A DNA stretch of 64,000 nt from Psychrobacillus sp048572895. Its GTDB lineage: Bacteria > Bacillota > Bacilli > Bacillales_A > Planococcaceae. The stretch is from positions 3,472,001-3,536,000 of the forward strand of contig NZ_CP183878.1 of NCBI RefSeq assembly GCF_048572895.1, in the 5' to 3' direction. The notes beneath the pieces are model-generated. The model made no database searches. It was given only the letters and a program-made list of their open reading frames with translations, and was not told where the DNA came from. A program made the translations under genes and the position numbers. This document shows, one piece after another, positions 1-7,980 of the stretch (position 1 is the stretch's first letter; each line of letters starts with the position of its first letter).

Positions 1-443
1 GCATGATCTGGATGCTGTTCAATTGTTTTATTGTAATTTAAGGCTGAACTTTCTAAAGGAGATGTTACCAAATTCCACCCTGCACGGCCATCGCTTATAT
101 GGTCGAGTGAGCTAAATTGACGAGCAATTGTAAATGGATCACTGTAAGAAGTGGATACCGTACCAACAAGACCAATACGAGAGGTTACAGCTGCAAGAGC
201 AGATAAGATGGTCAAAGGTTCGAAACGATTTAAAAAATGAGGAATTGACTTTTCATTAATATATAATCCATCCGCGATAAATACCAGATCAAACTTACCC
301 TCTTCTGCTTTTTGCGCTTGCTGCTTATAAAAGTCTAATGACACACTAGCATTTGTTTGTACTTCAGGATGTCTCCAACCAGAAATATTACCGCCAACCC
401 CATGAATCATTGCACCAAACTTAATCTGTCTTTTGTTCGTCAT
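1..443 (-). CDS. FMN-dependent monooxygenase, NtaA/SnaA/DszA type (3' part outside window)
   Basis: The first 147 residues read on the minus strand begin MTNKRQIKFGAMIHGVGG and continue through FDLVFIADGL, SRIGLVGTVSTSYSDPF and ARQFSSLDHISDGRAGWNLVTS. That last block is typical of the nitrilotriacetate/desulfurisation branch of bacterial luciferase-like, FMNH2-dependent monooxygenases, which oxidise small organic substrates in the cytoplasm with a partner flavin reductase. A GGGAGG ribosome binding site lies 6 bases before the ATG. The gene runs off the left edge, so about two thirds of the protein is missing and the substrate cannot be guessed. The LysR gene just upstream is read in the same direction and may regulate it. 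Confidence 0.85.
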   Translation of the reverse strand, partial: MTNKRQIKFGAMIHGVGGNISGWRHPEVQTNASVSLDFYKQQAQKAEEGKFDLVFIADGLYINEKSIPHFLNRFEPLTILSALAAVTSRIGLVGTVSTSYSDPFTIARQFSSLDHISDGRAGWNLVTSPLESSALNYNKTIEQHPDH

Positions 444-579
444 GTGAATACCTCCCATTTCAATTGTTCCATCAGATTATTATCCCTAGTTAACTAATAA
501 GAATAATCTGTTATTTGTGATGAGTATTATCCTAACATCTTTACTTAAGTTAAAGCAATACTTCTCCTGATAGAAAAAT

Positions 580-1488
580 TTATTGTTTTGATAGGAAATC
601 TCTATCAATTGTTTGAAATGCTTTTAAAGATGCATCTATATCATCCCAAATTGGAGACATCACAATGTCCTTTTTAGTGTAGGCAAGCAATACATGTTGT
701 TTTATTTCTATCAAGTGCGATACATCAACCTCTAGTAACTCACCATTATCAAGTTCTTTTTTAATGCATAAGTATGGTAAAAAACCTATTGCACATTGAC
801 TTTTTATAATAGACTTGGCAACTTCCAAATGGTCTACTTGAAACTCAATCTTTGGCTCTACTTTTTCAACCTCAAACAATTTATGTACGCGATTCCAGTC
901 AAAGGCCCCGCATTCGAAAAACACTATCGGCTCTTTTGCCAATCTACTTACTGTTACATCCTGCTGTTGTAATAGTGGATGCCCTGGGTAAACAACAAGC
1001 TTTACTGAATTGTCTAGTGCTTCCCGTTTTTGCAAATCATCATGTGATAAGTTTCGTATAAAAGCTAAATCTACTTGTTTATGAAGTAGTTTTTCTAGCA
1101 ACATATCATTGGTTCCCGACACAAACTTGAAACGTACATCGGGATTTCTCTTCTTCCATAATGGCAAAGCAAATGGAATAAAATACTGCGATGTTATCAC
1201 ATTGGCACCTATGACTATTTCTTCTTGTTCATTTCGCTCCTTCATTTGTTTTTTTCCTTCTTTATATGTTTGAATAATTTGCTCTGCAAATGGGATGAAT
1301 GCCCTTCCTTGCTCGGTGAGTATTAGACCTCTCCCTTCTCTACTAAATAATTCAGTACTCAGTTCTCTCTCTAATGTTTTAATCCTAGCAGTAACCGTTG
1401 GCTGCGATAAAAACAGTGCATTTGCTGCTTTATGAATACTCTTTAAATGTACAACATACATAAAAGCTTCTAGATGATCAATATTCAT
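580..1488 (-). CDS. LysR family transcriptional regulator
   Basis: A 302-residue protein with a winged helix-turn-helix at residues 1-60 (MNIDHLEAFMYVV, then SIHKAANALFLSQPTVTARIKTLE) and a LysR effector-binding domain from about residue 90 to the end. The open frame extends six codons further to a GTG at 1506, but AGAGGTAAGGAA lies directly before the internal ATG at 1488, so I chose that start. It sits 136 bases upstream of, and in the same direction as, the monooxygenase gene, and may control it. LysR proteins usually sense a small metabolite; the ligand is not evident here. A close relative could be CysL/CcpC-like, but nothing decides this. Confidence 0.9.
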   Translation of the reverse strand: MNIDHLEAFMYVVHLKSIHKAANALFLSQPTVTARIKTLERELSTELFSREGRGLILTEQGRAFIPFAEQIIQTYKEGKKQMKERNEQEEIVIGANVITSQYFIPFALPLWKKRNPDVRFKFVSGTNDMLLEKLLHKQVDLAFIRNLSHDDLQKREALDNSVKLVVYPGHPLLQQQDVTVSRLAKEPIVFFECGAFDWNRVHKLFEVEKVEPKIEFQVDHLEVAKSIIKSQCAIGFLPYLCIKKELDNGELLEVDVSHLIEIKQHVLLAYTKKDIVMSPIWDDIDASLKAFQTIDRDFLSKQ

Positions 1489-2141
1489 TTCCTTACCTCT
1501 TTTCACTCATTCTATGTTTTCTCAAAGTTTAAATTTCTTACTTATCATACTAATTCAACTATTCGGACTGGTAAAGTATGATTTATAAATATAGGAAAGA
1601 AGAAATAGATTGCAATATACAAATATTCACAATCAAAAACGGGCAAAGTTTCTACCGTTTTCGAAGGCCTATAGACAGACATTTTGCTATATTATTACCG
1701 AGTAAATGTTTAGTGATATCTTAATGGCATTTATCTTTCTATCGCACTCCTACACCGATTTTCAAACGAAAAAATGGTATCGAATTGGAAGTCACTTTGC
1801 ATAACTAGGAAATTAGTGTTATCCTTAACAAAGGAAATATTTATACAATTGATTTTATTTTAAAAAACCAGACGATTTTCTCCTAGTATTTTTCCTATTC
1901 ACACTCTACGTGAATCCATTCTAAGCTGATAACATTTCAGCACCAATTGCTATTTACTTCTCTCGTCCTAGGTAGTTACCATTTTGATAAAATCACACTT
2001 TGAAACATTTGCTGTATGTCTTGGCAATGGCATAGAGACGCCTTACTTTTCCCATACTGGAATCGTAAGTAGTCCTTTTTTTGTGCTCTAAATTTATGTA
2101 AATATTTTCCTTTTAAATAACTATTAACCAAGGAGGTACTT
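1489..2141. other. Long intergenic region with a possible structured leader
   Basis: About 650 bases with no convincing gene on either strand. It must hold the divergent promoters of the LysR gene and the OpuC-like operon. Around 1636-1662 the bases AAAACGG and CCGTTTT form a 7-bp stem with a 12-base loop containing GTTTCTA; the segment GTTTCTACC resembles part of the purine-riboswitch core, but the remaining conserved parts are not recognisable. The rest is AT-rich and I see nothing further in it. Confidence 0.4.
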
Positions 2142-3278
2142 ATGATTAAATTCGAAAACGTAAGCAAAGTATATGCGGACGGCTTTAAAGCAGTGGATTC
2201 TGTTAACTTTGAGATTCCAGAGGGTGAATTTTTAGTTCTAATTGGACCTAGTGGTTCTGGAAAATCCACAACAATGAAAATGATTAATCGAATGATTCCA
2301 CACACAAACGGAACAATATCAATCGATGGAAATGATATTACCAAATTAAATCCTTCAGAACTACGCCGTAATATCGGATATGTTATTCAACAAATCGGAC
2401 TTTTCCCCCACTACACAATCGAAAAAAACATCGCAATTGTTCCCGAACTAAAAGGTTGGGACAAAGAAAAAATCAGAGCTCGAGTGAAAGAATTACTTAT
2501 TATGGTTGACCTTGATCCAGAAGTTTACGGAAGTCGTTATCCTAAAGAACTTTCCGGTGGGCAACAACAGCGTGTAGGAGTGGCAAGAGCCCTAGCATCT
2601 GACCCTCGTGTCCTTCTCATGGACGAACCCTTCGGAGCTTTAGATCCAATAACCCGTGATCAACTACAGGACCAAATAATTTCTTTACAAAGAAAACTAA
2701 AGAAAACGATTGTTTTTGTAACACATGATATGGATGAAGCTTTAAAACTTGGTGATCGCATTGCGATTATGAAAGATGGAAATTTACTTCAAATAGATAC
2801 CCCCGAGAAGATATTACAAGAACCTGCTTCAAGTTTTGTGGAGGAATTTATCGGCAAGGACAGAATTATACAAAACCCTGAACTTATGCCTGTTGTCAGT
2901 GTAATGACGACAAAAGTAGTTACCTCTCTACTTGGTCGCTCTCCCGAAAAAGCGTTATTGATGATGCGCCAACAAAAAATTACTTCGTTAATCATTGAAG
3001 ATGAAAATGATGATACCTTCATCGGGCTAATTTCTGCCTATGAATTAATAAAAAAAGTAAATTCTATTCAGTCCATTGAGGAAATTATGATAGTTCCTGA
3101 ATACACCCTTACTGAAGCAGCCACAGCTAAAGATGCAATTATGATGATGCCAAATGTAAAATACGGGGTTATACCTGTTTTAAATGAAGCAAAAAAAGTA
3201 GTTGGAATAGTCACTCGCGGGACATTACTCACTGCTTTGTCCAGTCAATGGACAGAATTGGAGGGTATAAATGAATAA
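2142..3278 (+). CDS. Glycine betaine/choline/carnitine ABC importer, ATP-binding protein with CBS pair (OpuCA-like)
   Basis: A 378-residue ATPase of the osmoprotectant uptake (OpuCA/ProV) family. Walker A is GPSGSGKST at 35-43, the Q-loop is near 83-84, the signature LSGGQQQRV at 138-146, Walker B VLLMDEP at 157-163, and the H-loop His at 195. Residues about 255-370 form two CBS repeats, which in this family sense ionic strength or nucleotides and gate transport. AAGGAGGT precedes the ATG with good spacing. It overlaps the permease gene by 8 bases and starts a three-gene operon with a permease and a binding lipoprotein. The protein acts on the inner face of the membrane. Substrate (betaine, choline, carnitine) is inferred from family only. 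Confidence 0.93.
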   Translation: MIKFENVSKVYADGFKAVDSVNFEIPEGEFLVLIGPSGSGKSTTMKMINRMIPHTNGTISIDGNDITKLNPSELRRNIGYVIQQIGLFPHYTIEKNIAIVPELKGWDKEKIRARVKELLIMVDLDPEVYGSRYPKELSGGQQQRVGVARALASDPRVLLMDEPFGALDPITRDQLQDQIISLQRKLKKTIVFVTHDMDEALKLGDRIAIMKDGNLLQIDTPEKILQEPASSFVEEFIGKDRIIQNPELMPVVSVMTTKVVTSLLGRSPEKALLMMRQQKITSLIIEDENDDTFIGLISAYELIKKVNSIQSIEEIMIVPEYTLTEAATAKDAIMMMPNVKYGVIPVLNEAKKVVGIVTRGTLLTALSSQWTELEGINE

Positions 3279-3924
3279 TTTGAATATTTGGGAACAATTT
3301 ATGCAACAAGCAGAAATGCGCTGGTCAGAAGTACTAGAGGCAACTTCCGTTCATATACAATTAGTATTCTTTTCAATGCTAATCGCAATAGTATTAGGAA
3401 TTGGATTAGGAATTTTAATCACACGAGTTCCAAAGCTCTCAACAGTTGTACTTGGTGGTGCTGGTATTATGCAAACCATTCCGAGTTTAGCACTTTTAGG
3501 TTTCATGATTCCAATTTTCGGTATTGGTGTAAACACAGCAATTGCCGCTCTTTTTTTATATTCCCTTCTTCCAATAATCAGAAACACATATACAGGTATT
3601 AAAGATGTAAACAAGGCAACTGTAGAAGCTGCAAAAGGTATGGGGATGACTAGTCTTCAAGTGCTACTAAAAGTTGAACTTCCCCTAGCGATTCCAATGA
3701 TTATGGCCGGTGTACGTACTGCAGCTGTTATTAATGTCGGAACTGCTACACTTGCGGCGTTTATCGGTGCTGGTGGCCTTGGGGATTTCATCTTCCTAGG
3801 GATTACTCGCGGTATTGATGGTTTGATACTACTTGGTGCTATTCCAGCTGCGTTGTTAGCAATTGTTTTAGAGATATTCTTCACTTATCTGGAACGTTGG
3901 ACGACACCGGAAGGGTTAAAATAA
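3271..3924 (+). CDS. Quaternary-amine ABC importer permease (OpuCB-like)
   Basis: A 217-residue integral membrane protein of the BPD-transport inner-membrane family, with about five hydrophobic segments and the cytoplasmic coupling loop EAAKGMGMTSLQVLLKVELPLA (residues about 119-140), which docks on the ATPase. GGAGGG precedes the ATG, which lies inside the end of the ATPase gene (8-base overlap), so translation is probably coupled. Classical opuC operons encode two permeases flanking the binding protein (OpuCB and OpuCD); only this one is present here, so it would have to form a homodimer. Confidence 0.92.
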   Translation: MNNLNIWEQFMQQAEMRWSEVLEATSVHIQLVFFSMLIAIVLGIGLGILITRVPKLSTVVLGGAGIMQTIPSLALLGFMIPIFGIGVNTAIAALFLYSLLPIIRNTYTGIKDVNKATVEAAKGMGMTSLQVLLKVELPLAIPMIMAGVRTAAVINVGTATLAAFIGAGGLGDFIFLGITRGIDGLILLGAIPAALLAIVLEIFFTYLERWTTPEGLK

Positions 3925-3933
3925 GGTGATCAT

Positions 3934-4827
3934 ATGACGAGAAAAACAATTATTAAATGCTTAACACTGCTCCTGTTAGTTACTTCACTGTCAGGATGTA
4001 TATTCAAGGAAGAGGATGCCTTAATCATTGGGTCTAGAAATAATACGGAAAGTATTATTTTATCTAATCTAATGGGGCAATTAATTGAAGAAAAAACAGG
4101 CATTAATGTAATCTATAAAGAAAATCTCGGTGGCTCCAACGTCGTTTGGACCGCCATGCTCAACGGAAAAATTGACGTTATTCCAGATTATACTGGCACT
4201 ATCGTTATTAACTATTATCATGAAACTACTGGTGACGCGGATGAAACGTTAGCGAAAACAAAAGAGTTAGTTTCAGCTGATGGTATCACCGCTCTAGAAT
4301 CCTTTGGGTTTAATAATACGTATACGTTAGCCCTTGATGAAGATGAAGCTGAATCATTGGGAGTAAAAACATTTAGTGACTTCGCAAAAGTTTCAGATGA
4401 TTTTATACTAGGCGCAGTATTTGAATTTATCGATCGTCCCGATGGATTACCAGGGTTTCAAAAAGAATACGATCTCCAATTCAAAGATGTAAAAGGAATG
4501 GATCATGGGATTATGTATCGCTCCATCAATGCTAAAGAGGTAGACGTTATAAACTCTTATACAACAGATGGTCAGCTACAAATGTATAATCTACGTGTGT
4601 TAGAAGATGATAAGGGTTATTTCCCACCTTATCATGCGCTTCCCCTTGTTCGTACAGAAATATTAGAACAATACCCTGAAATCGGAGATGTACTTTTAGA
4701 ATTAGCTGGTAAAATAGATGAAACAGCGATGCAAGAAATGAATGCAAAAGTGGATAATGAGGGACAGATGGTTGAACTTGTGGCTAAAGAATTTCTTCAA
4801 GAAGCTGGATTCATCAGTAAAGAATAG
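3934..4827 (+). CDS. Quaternary-amine binding lipoprotein (OpuCC-like)
   Basis: A 297-residue solute-binding protein. The signal peptide ends in a lipobox LSGC with the modified Cys at position 22, so it is anchored to the outer face of the membrane. The body carries OpuAC-type features: an early GSRNNTESIILSNLMGQLIEE block, YKENLGGSNVVWTAM, and IDVIPDYTGTI, all usual in osmoprotectant-binding proteins. AAGGTGAT precedes the ATG. It is the third gene of the operon, 9 bases after the permease, and a strong hairpin terminator follows at once, so the operon ends here without a second permease gene. The exact solute is not shown by sequence. Confidence 0.92.
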   Translation: MTRKTIIKCLTLLLLVTSLSGCIFKEEDALIIGSRNNTESIILSNLMGQLIEEKTGINVIYKENLGGSNVVWTAMLNGKIDVIPDYTGTIVINYYHETTGDADETLAKTKELVSADGITALESFGFNNTYTLALDEDEAESLGVKTFSDFAKVSDDFILGAVFEFIDRPDGLPGFQKEYDLQFKDVKGMDHGIMYRSINAKEVDVINSYTTDGQLQMYNLRVLEDDKGYFPPYHALPLVRTEILEQYPEIGDVLLELAGKIDETAMQEMNAKVDNEGQMVELVAKEFLQEAGFISKE

Positions 4828-4834
4828 ATATGTT

Positions 4835-4867
4835 AAAAAACCGATTTCCTTTGGGAATCGGTTTTTT
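4835..4867 (+). terminator. Rho-independent terminator of the OpuC-like operon
   Basis: Arms AAAAAACCGATT and AATCGGTTTTTT form a 12-bp perfect stem with a 9-base loop and end in a run of T. It lies 8 bases after the binding-protein stop codon. Confidence 0.92.
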
Positions 4868-4872
4868 AATGC

Positions 4873-4916
4873 GCCCTGTGTAAAGACACAATTCCGAATA
4901 GTATTTTACACAGGGC
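4873..4916. repeat. Palindromic repeat, copy 1
   Basis: Arms GCCCTGTGTAAA and TTTACACAGGGC are a perfect 12-bp inverted repeat around a 20-base centre. The reverse complement of the whole element aligns well with the palindrome at 5848-5892, including the centre (CTATTCGGAATTGTGTC against CTATTCAGATTAGTGTC), so the two are related copies in opposite orientation on either side of the chemoreceptor-like gene. Confidence 0.8.
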
Positions 4917-5005
4917 ATAAACCAATAACAAATAGAGAGAATTTTCCGATTATAGGTTATAATATCGTAAAGCTATTTTACAAAACATAAAAAGGGGAAT
5001 AATAC

Positions 5006-5845
5006 ATGATCACCAATGAAACAGATATTCATCCAGAGTTAGCGAGTATAGTGAATTTTGCACCTATATTAAAGCAATTAATCAGTTCAGATGTAGCTTT
5101 AATCATTTCTGACTGCGAAAAAATAATTTTTCAGAGCTCCTCTGAAGACTTAGACTTTGGGGATTTTACCAACAACAAGCTAACCGAGCAGGATCCCATC
5201 TATACAGTTTTGCGGACTAGAAAAGTTCAGGTAACAGAAGTTCCGAAAGAAATGTATGGAGTACCGTTTAGAGGGGCGATTGCGCCAATCACTTCAAGGG
5301 CCGGCGAAGTAATCGGAGGTATTGCAGTAAACACGAGTCTACGCAATCAAACTAATTTAGTAGAGGTTGCTGAAAGGTTTACTATGTCATCAGAAAACAT
5401 CCAAGCTTCCACAGGTGAACTCTCTAACACTGCAAATGAGCTAATAGAATACATGCAAAACTTATCGGAGGCTCAGGCCGAGATGTTCAAGCAAGTGGAA
5501 AATTCATCTAAAATGTTAGAAATTATTAATAATGTAGCAAAAAATACGCGTATTCTTGGATTTAATGCAGGTATAGAAGCAGCAAGATCTGGTGAACACG
5601 GAAAAGGATTCAGTGTTGTTGCAAAAGAGATTACAAAACTTGCAGATTTAAGTGCTAAGTCCGTCGAGGATGTACGCCAATTAATGAATCTGTTAAAAGT
5701 GAAAGTGGAGCAAATTGAAGAAATCGTTAATGAAACAAACAGTATTTCTAATCAACAATTCAACTCTATTAACGAAATCTCTAAAGCAATGTCTAATTTA
5801 ACCTTAGTTGCAGAGAATATCGAGGATTTAGCGAAAAAGATTTAA
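5006..5845 (+). CDS. Soluble methyl-accepting chemotaxis-like sensory protein
   Basis: A 279-residue protein without membrane segments. Residues 1-110 look like a small ligand-sensing (PAS/GAF-like) domain; residues about 120-279 form a shortened chemoreceptor signalling domain with the conserved hairpin tip NTRILGFNAGIEAARSGEHGKGFSVVAKEI (only key parts are standard: NAGIEAAR, GKGFSVVA). The ribosome site AAGGGG precedes the ATG. It would act in the cytoplasm, with a CheA/CheW complex or as a stand-alone sensor; no chemotaxis genes are nearby. It stands alone between two palindromic repeats and convergent with the Nudix gene. Confidence 0.85.
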   Translation: MITNETDIHPELASIVNFAPILKQLISSDVALIISDCEKIIFQSSSEDLDFGDFTNNKLTEQDPIYTVLRTRKVQVTEVPKEMYGVPFRGAIAPITSRAGEVIGGIAVNTSLRNQTNLVEVAERFTMSSENIQASTGELSNTANELIEYMQNLSEAQAEMFKQVENSSKMLEIINNVAKNTRILGFNAGIEAARSGEHGKGFSVVAKEITKLADLSAKSVEDVRQLMNLLKVKVEQIEEIVNETNSISNQQFNSINEISKAMSNLTLVAENIEDLAKKI

Positions 5846-5847
5846 TC

Positions 5848-5892
5848 TACCCTGTGTAGGACACTATTCAGATTAGTGTCCTACACAGGGTA
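5848..5892. repeat. Palindromic repeat, copy 2; probable bidirectional terminator
   Basis: Arms TACCCTGTGTAGGACACTA and its exact reverse complement form a 19-bp perfect stem with a 7-base loop. It fills the gap between two convergent genes, 2 bases after the stop of the chemoreceptor-like gene and directly abutting the stop of the Nudix gene, so it probably ends transcription from both sides although T runs are short. It is related to the element at 4873-4916. Confidence 0.85.
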
Positions 5893-6507
5893 TTATTTAA
5901 TCGTCTCTACAAAATGCTTTAATATTCGAGCAGTCAGACCCCAAATTGTGTATTCTTCATAGTCATAAAACCACTCTTCTATAGCTCGAGGTCTCCATTG
6001 ATATTTGTCGCCGTTAACAATTTTGTCGTATGGAAAATCCATAGGGGGCATTGGTTGGACAGAGACAGTGTGCATATAGGGTTCATGGTTCAAAAGCCAG
6101 CTGACTGGTATAGTGAATACCGCTTCTACTTCTTGTTTGTTGAAGGACTCGATTTGGTGGTGGTCCATAGTTGCAACAAATGGATAGACAACAAAGGATG
6201 GAGAAGCAATATATGCGCTCATCTGCCCTAAGACTCGGATACATGCCGGATCGACCCCTAGTTCTTCATGCGTTTCTCGAATTGCAGCCTCCATTGGGGA
6301 TGCATCTGCAGGATCGATTCGACCACCTGGAAAGCTGATATCTCCAGGTTGCTTTCTCATCGTTAATGAACGCACTTCGAATAGGACATGCCATTCATCA
6401 TCCACTTGCACAAGCGGTATTAAAACAGCAAAACGCAGCGCTGTATCCTCTCCTATAAAAAGCGGTTGTTTATCATGTAGCTCCTTCTTCAGCTTATCCA
6501 AAAACAC
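5893..6507 (-). CDS. CoA pyrophosphatase, Nudix hydrolase
   Basis: A 204-residue Nudix enzyme. Residues 42-62 match the CoA-hydrolase (UPF0035) motif, LFEVRSLTMRKQPG followed by FPGG, and residues 61-84 form the Nudix box with the metal-binding REtHEELG (79-84 region). Enzymes of this type split coenzyme A and its esters to phosphopantetheine and 3',5'-ADP and are thought to limit CoA or clear oxidised CoA. The start is a GTG preceded by GGGGGAG. It stands alone, convergent with the upstream sensory gene and separated from rlmN by a terminator. Confidence 0.9.
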   Translation of the reverse strand: MFLDKLKKELHDKQPLFIGEDTALRFAVLIPLVQVDDEWHVLFEVRSLTMRKQPGDISFPGGRIDPADASPMEAAIRETHEELGVDPACIRVLGQMSAYIASPSFVVYPFVATMDHHQIESFNKQEVEAVFTIPVSWLLNHEPYMHTVSVQPMPPMDFPYDKIVNGDKYQWRPRAIEEWFYDYEEYTIWGLTARILKHFVETIK

Positions 6508-6642
6508 AGAATCTCCCCCAACACTAATTATTATTCTATTATCGTATCATTAAAATTGCTGTCCATAAAATAAATGGCATCTTTCGCTAAACAAAGATAT
6601 AGTTTTCACTTTTCTCTACTCAAAGCGAAGCATCAAATAATA

Positions 6643-6683
6643 TAAAAAAAGCACTCAGATAAATTATGCTAATCTGAGTGCTT
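6643..6683 (-). terminator. Terminator of rlmN
   Basis: Arms AAGCACTCAGAT and ATCTGAGTGCTT (12 bp) with an 11-base loop; read on the minus strand the stem is followed by seven T. It lies about 70 bases after the rlmN stop. Confidence 0.9.
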
Positions 6684-6751
6684 ATATTAAGTCAAAATCA
6701 TGCATTAGGTTTCAATGCTATTCTGAATTCCATCCGAAGTTGGTACTCTAA

Positions 6752-7819
6752 TTAACCGACTTTTTCCTTTTTAAGCTGCTTACTTCTCAACTGGCCACAG
6801 GCTGCATCAATGTCTGTTCCATGTTCTTGGCGAATTTTGCAGTTTACGCCTCTTTTTTTCAGCGTGTCATAGAACGAAAGCACAGATTCCTGTTCACTTC
6901 TTTGGTACTGGCTATGTTCATCGACAGGATTATACGGTATTAAGTTGACGTAAAGCTGATCTTTTATATCATGAAGTAAATCGGCAAGCTCCTCAGCTAC
7001 CTCTTTCGTATCATTTACATCCTTTAGTAGAATATATTCAATCGTAATTCTGCGGTTGTTTTTCGCTAAATAGTACTTAAGGGATTCCATTAGCTTTTCG
7101 ATTGGCATAGCACGATTTATTTTCATAATTCTGGTGCGTAGCTCGTTGTTAGGTGCATGTAAGGATATCGCTAGATTTACTGGGATCTTTGTATCAGTGA
7201 ATTCATAAATCTTATTAATAATTCCACTCGTTGATACGGTTATTTTCCTAGCTGCTATTGCTAGCCCTTTATGGTCGATAACTACATTTAAAAAGTCTAA
7301 TAAGTTCGCAAAATTATCGAATGGCTCGCCAATTCCCATCACGACAATATGGCTGACCATGTCTTTTTGTCCTAGTTCATCAAGATGCAATTGGATATTC
7401 ATAATCTGCTCCACTATTTCCCCACTTGACAAGTCACGACTTTTTGCAAGTAATCCACTTGCACAGAAACTGCAGCCGATGTTGCAGCCTACTTGAGTCG
7501 TTACACAAACGGAAATGCCATATTTATGTCTCATCATAACTGTTTCGATTAAGTTTCCGTCCTGCAGTCTAAACAAAAACTTCATCGTTCCATCTGTCGC
7601 TTCTTGCTTTATATGTTCTGTTAACGTTTGTATTGTATAGTTATCTTGTAATAATTGAATACATTCTTCATGTACGTCTGTCATGTCGGTGAAATTCGTG
7701 ACACGTTTTCTATATAGCCAATCCCAAACCTGTAACGCTTTAGACTTTTTGTGGCCATGTTCATGAAGCCACTCTATCAATTGATGTAATGTTAATCCAT
7801 ATATGGACTTTCTATTCAT
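6752..7819 (-). CDS. rlmN: 23S rRNA/tRNA adenine C2-methyltransferase
   Basis: A 355-residue radical-SAM methyltransferase. The cluster-binding CxxxCxxC is at C112, C116 and C119 (GCNIGCSFCASGLL), the SAM contacts include GIGEPFDN, and the C-terminal catalytic Cys is C341 in DIDAACGQL. The block MRHKYGISVCVTTQVGCN is characteristic of Bacillus RlmN rather than of the resistance enzyme Cfr. It methylates A2503 of 23S rRNA and A37 of some tRNAs at C2. AGAGGA lies before the ATG. It is a single-gene unit here, not next to prkC/prpC where many Bacillales carry rlmN, so the genome may hold a second copy. Confidence 0.93.
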   Translation of the reverse strand: MNRKSIYGLTLHQLIEWLHEHGHKKSKALQVWDWLYRKRVTNFTDMTDVHEECIQLLQDNYTIQTLTEHIKQEATDGTMKFLFRLQDGNLIETVMMRHKYGISVCVTTQVGCNIGCSFCASGLLAKSRDLSSGEIVEQIMNIQLHLDELGQKDMVSHIVVMGIGEPFDNFANLLDFLNVVIDHKGLAIAARKITVSTSGIINKIYEFTDTKIPVNLAISLHAPNNELRTRIMKINRAMPIEKLMESLKYYLAKNNRRITIEYILLKDVNDTKEVAEELADLLHDIKDQLYVNLIPYNPVDEHSQYQRSEQESVLSFYDTLKKRGVNCKIRQEHGTDIDAACGQLRSKQLKKEKVG

Positions 7820-7942
7820 ATCTATCCTCTTTTCTTCATACTTAACTTTAATAGCAACCTGATACTAATCCTAGTGCCAGACATTTAGACTTTATTATAA
7901 CATCTGATGGGTAAAACGTTGAGTAATCAACTAAAAATGATA

Positions 7943-7976
7943 AAGAGCTGCCGAAATTGTATCGCCGGCAGCTCTT
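7943..7976 (-). terminator. Terminator of the SEC-C protein gene
   Basis: Arms AAGAGCTGCCG and CGGCAGCTCTT, 11-bp stem with a 12-base loop, starting 5 bases after the stop codon on the minus strand and followed by a broken T run. Confidence 0.8.
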
Positions 7977-7980
7977 CTTT

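Noticed and set aside
6752..7819. Possible Cfr-type antibiotic resistance methyltransferase
   Set aside because: The sequence around the cluster cysteines and VVMGIGEP is that of RlmN; Cfr-specific blocks are absent.
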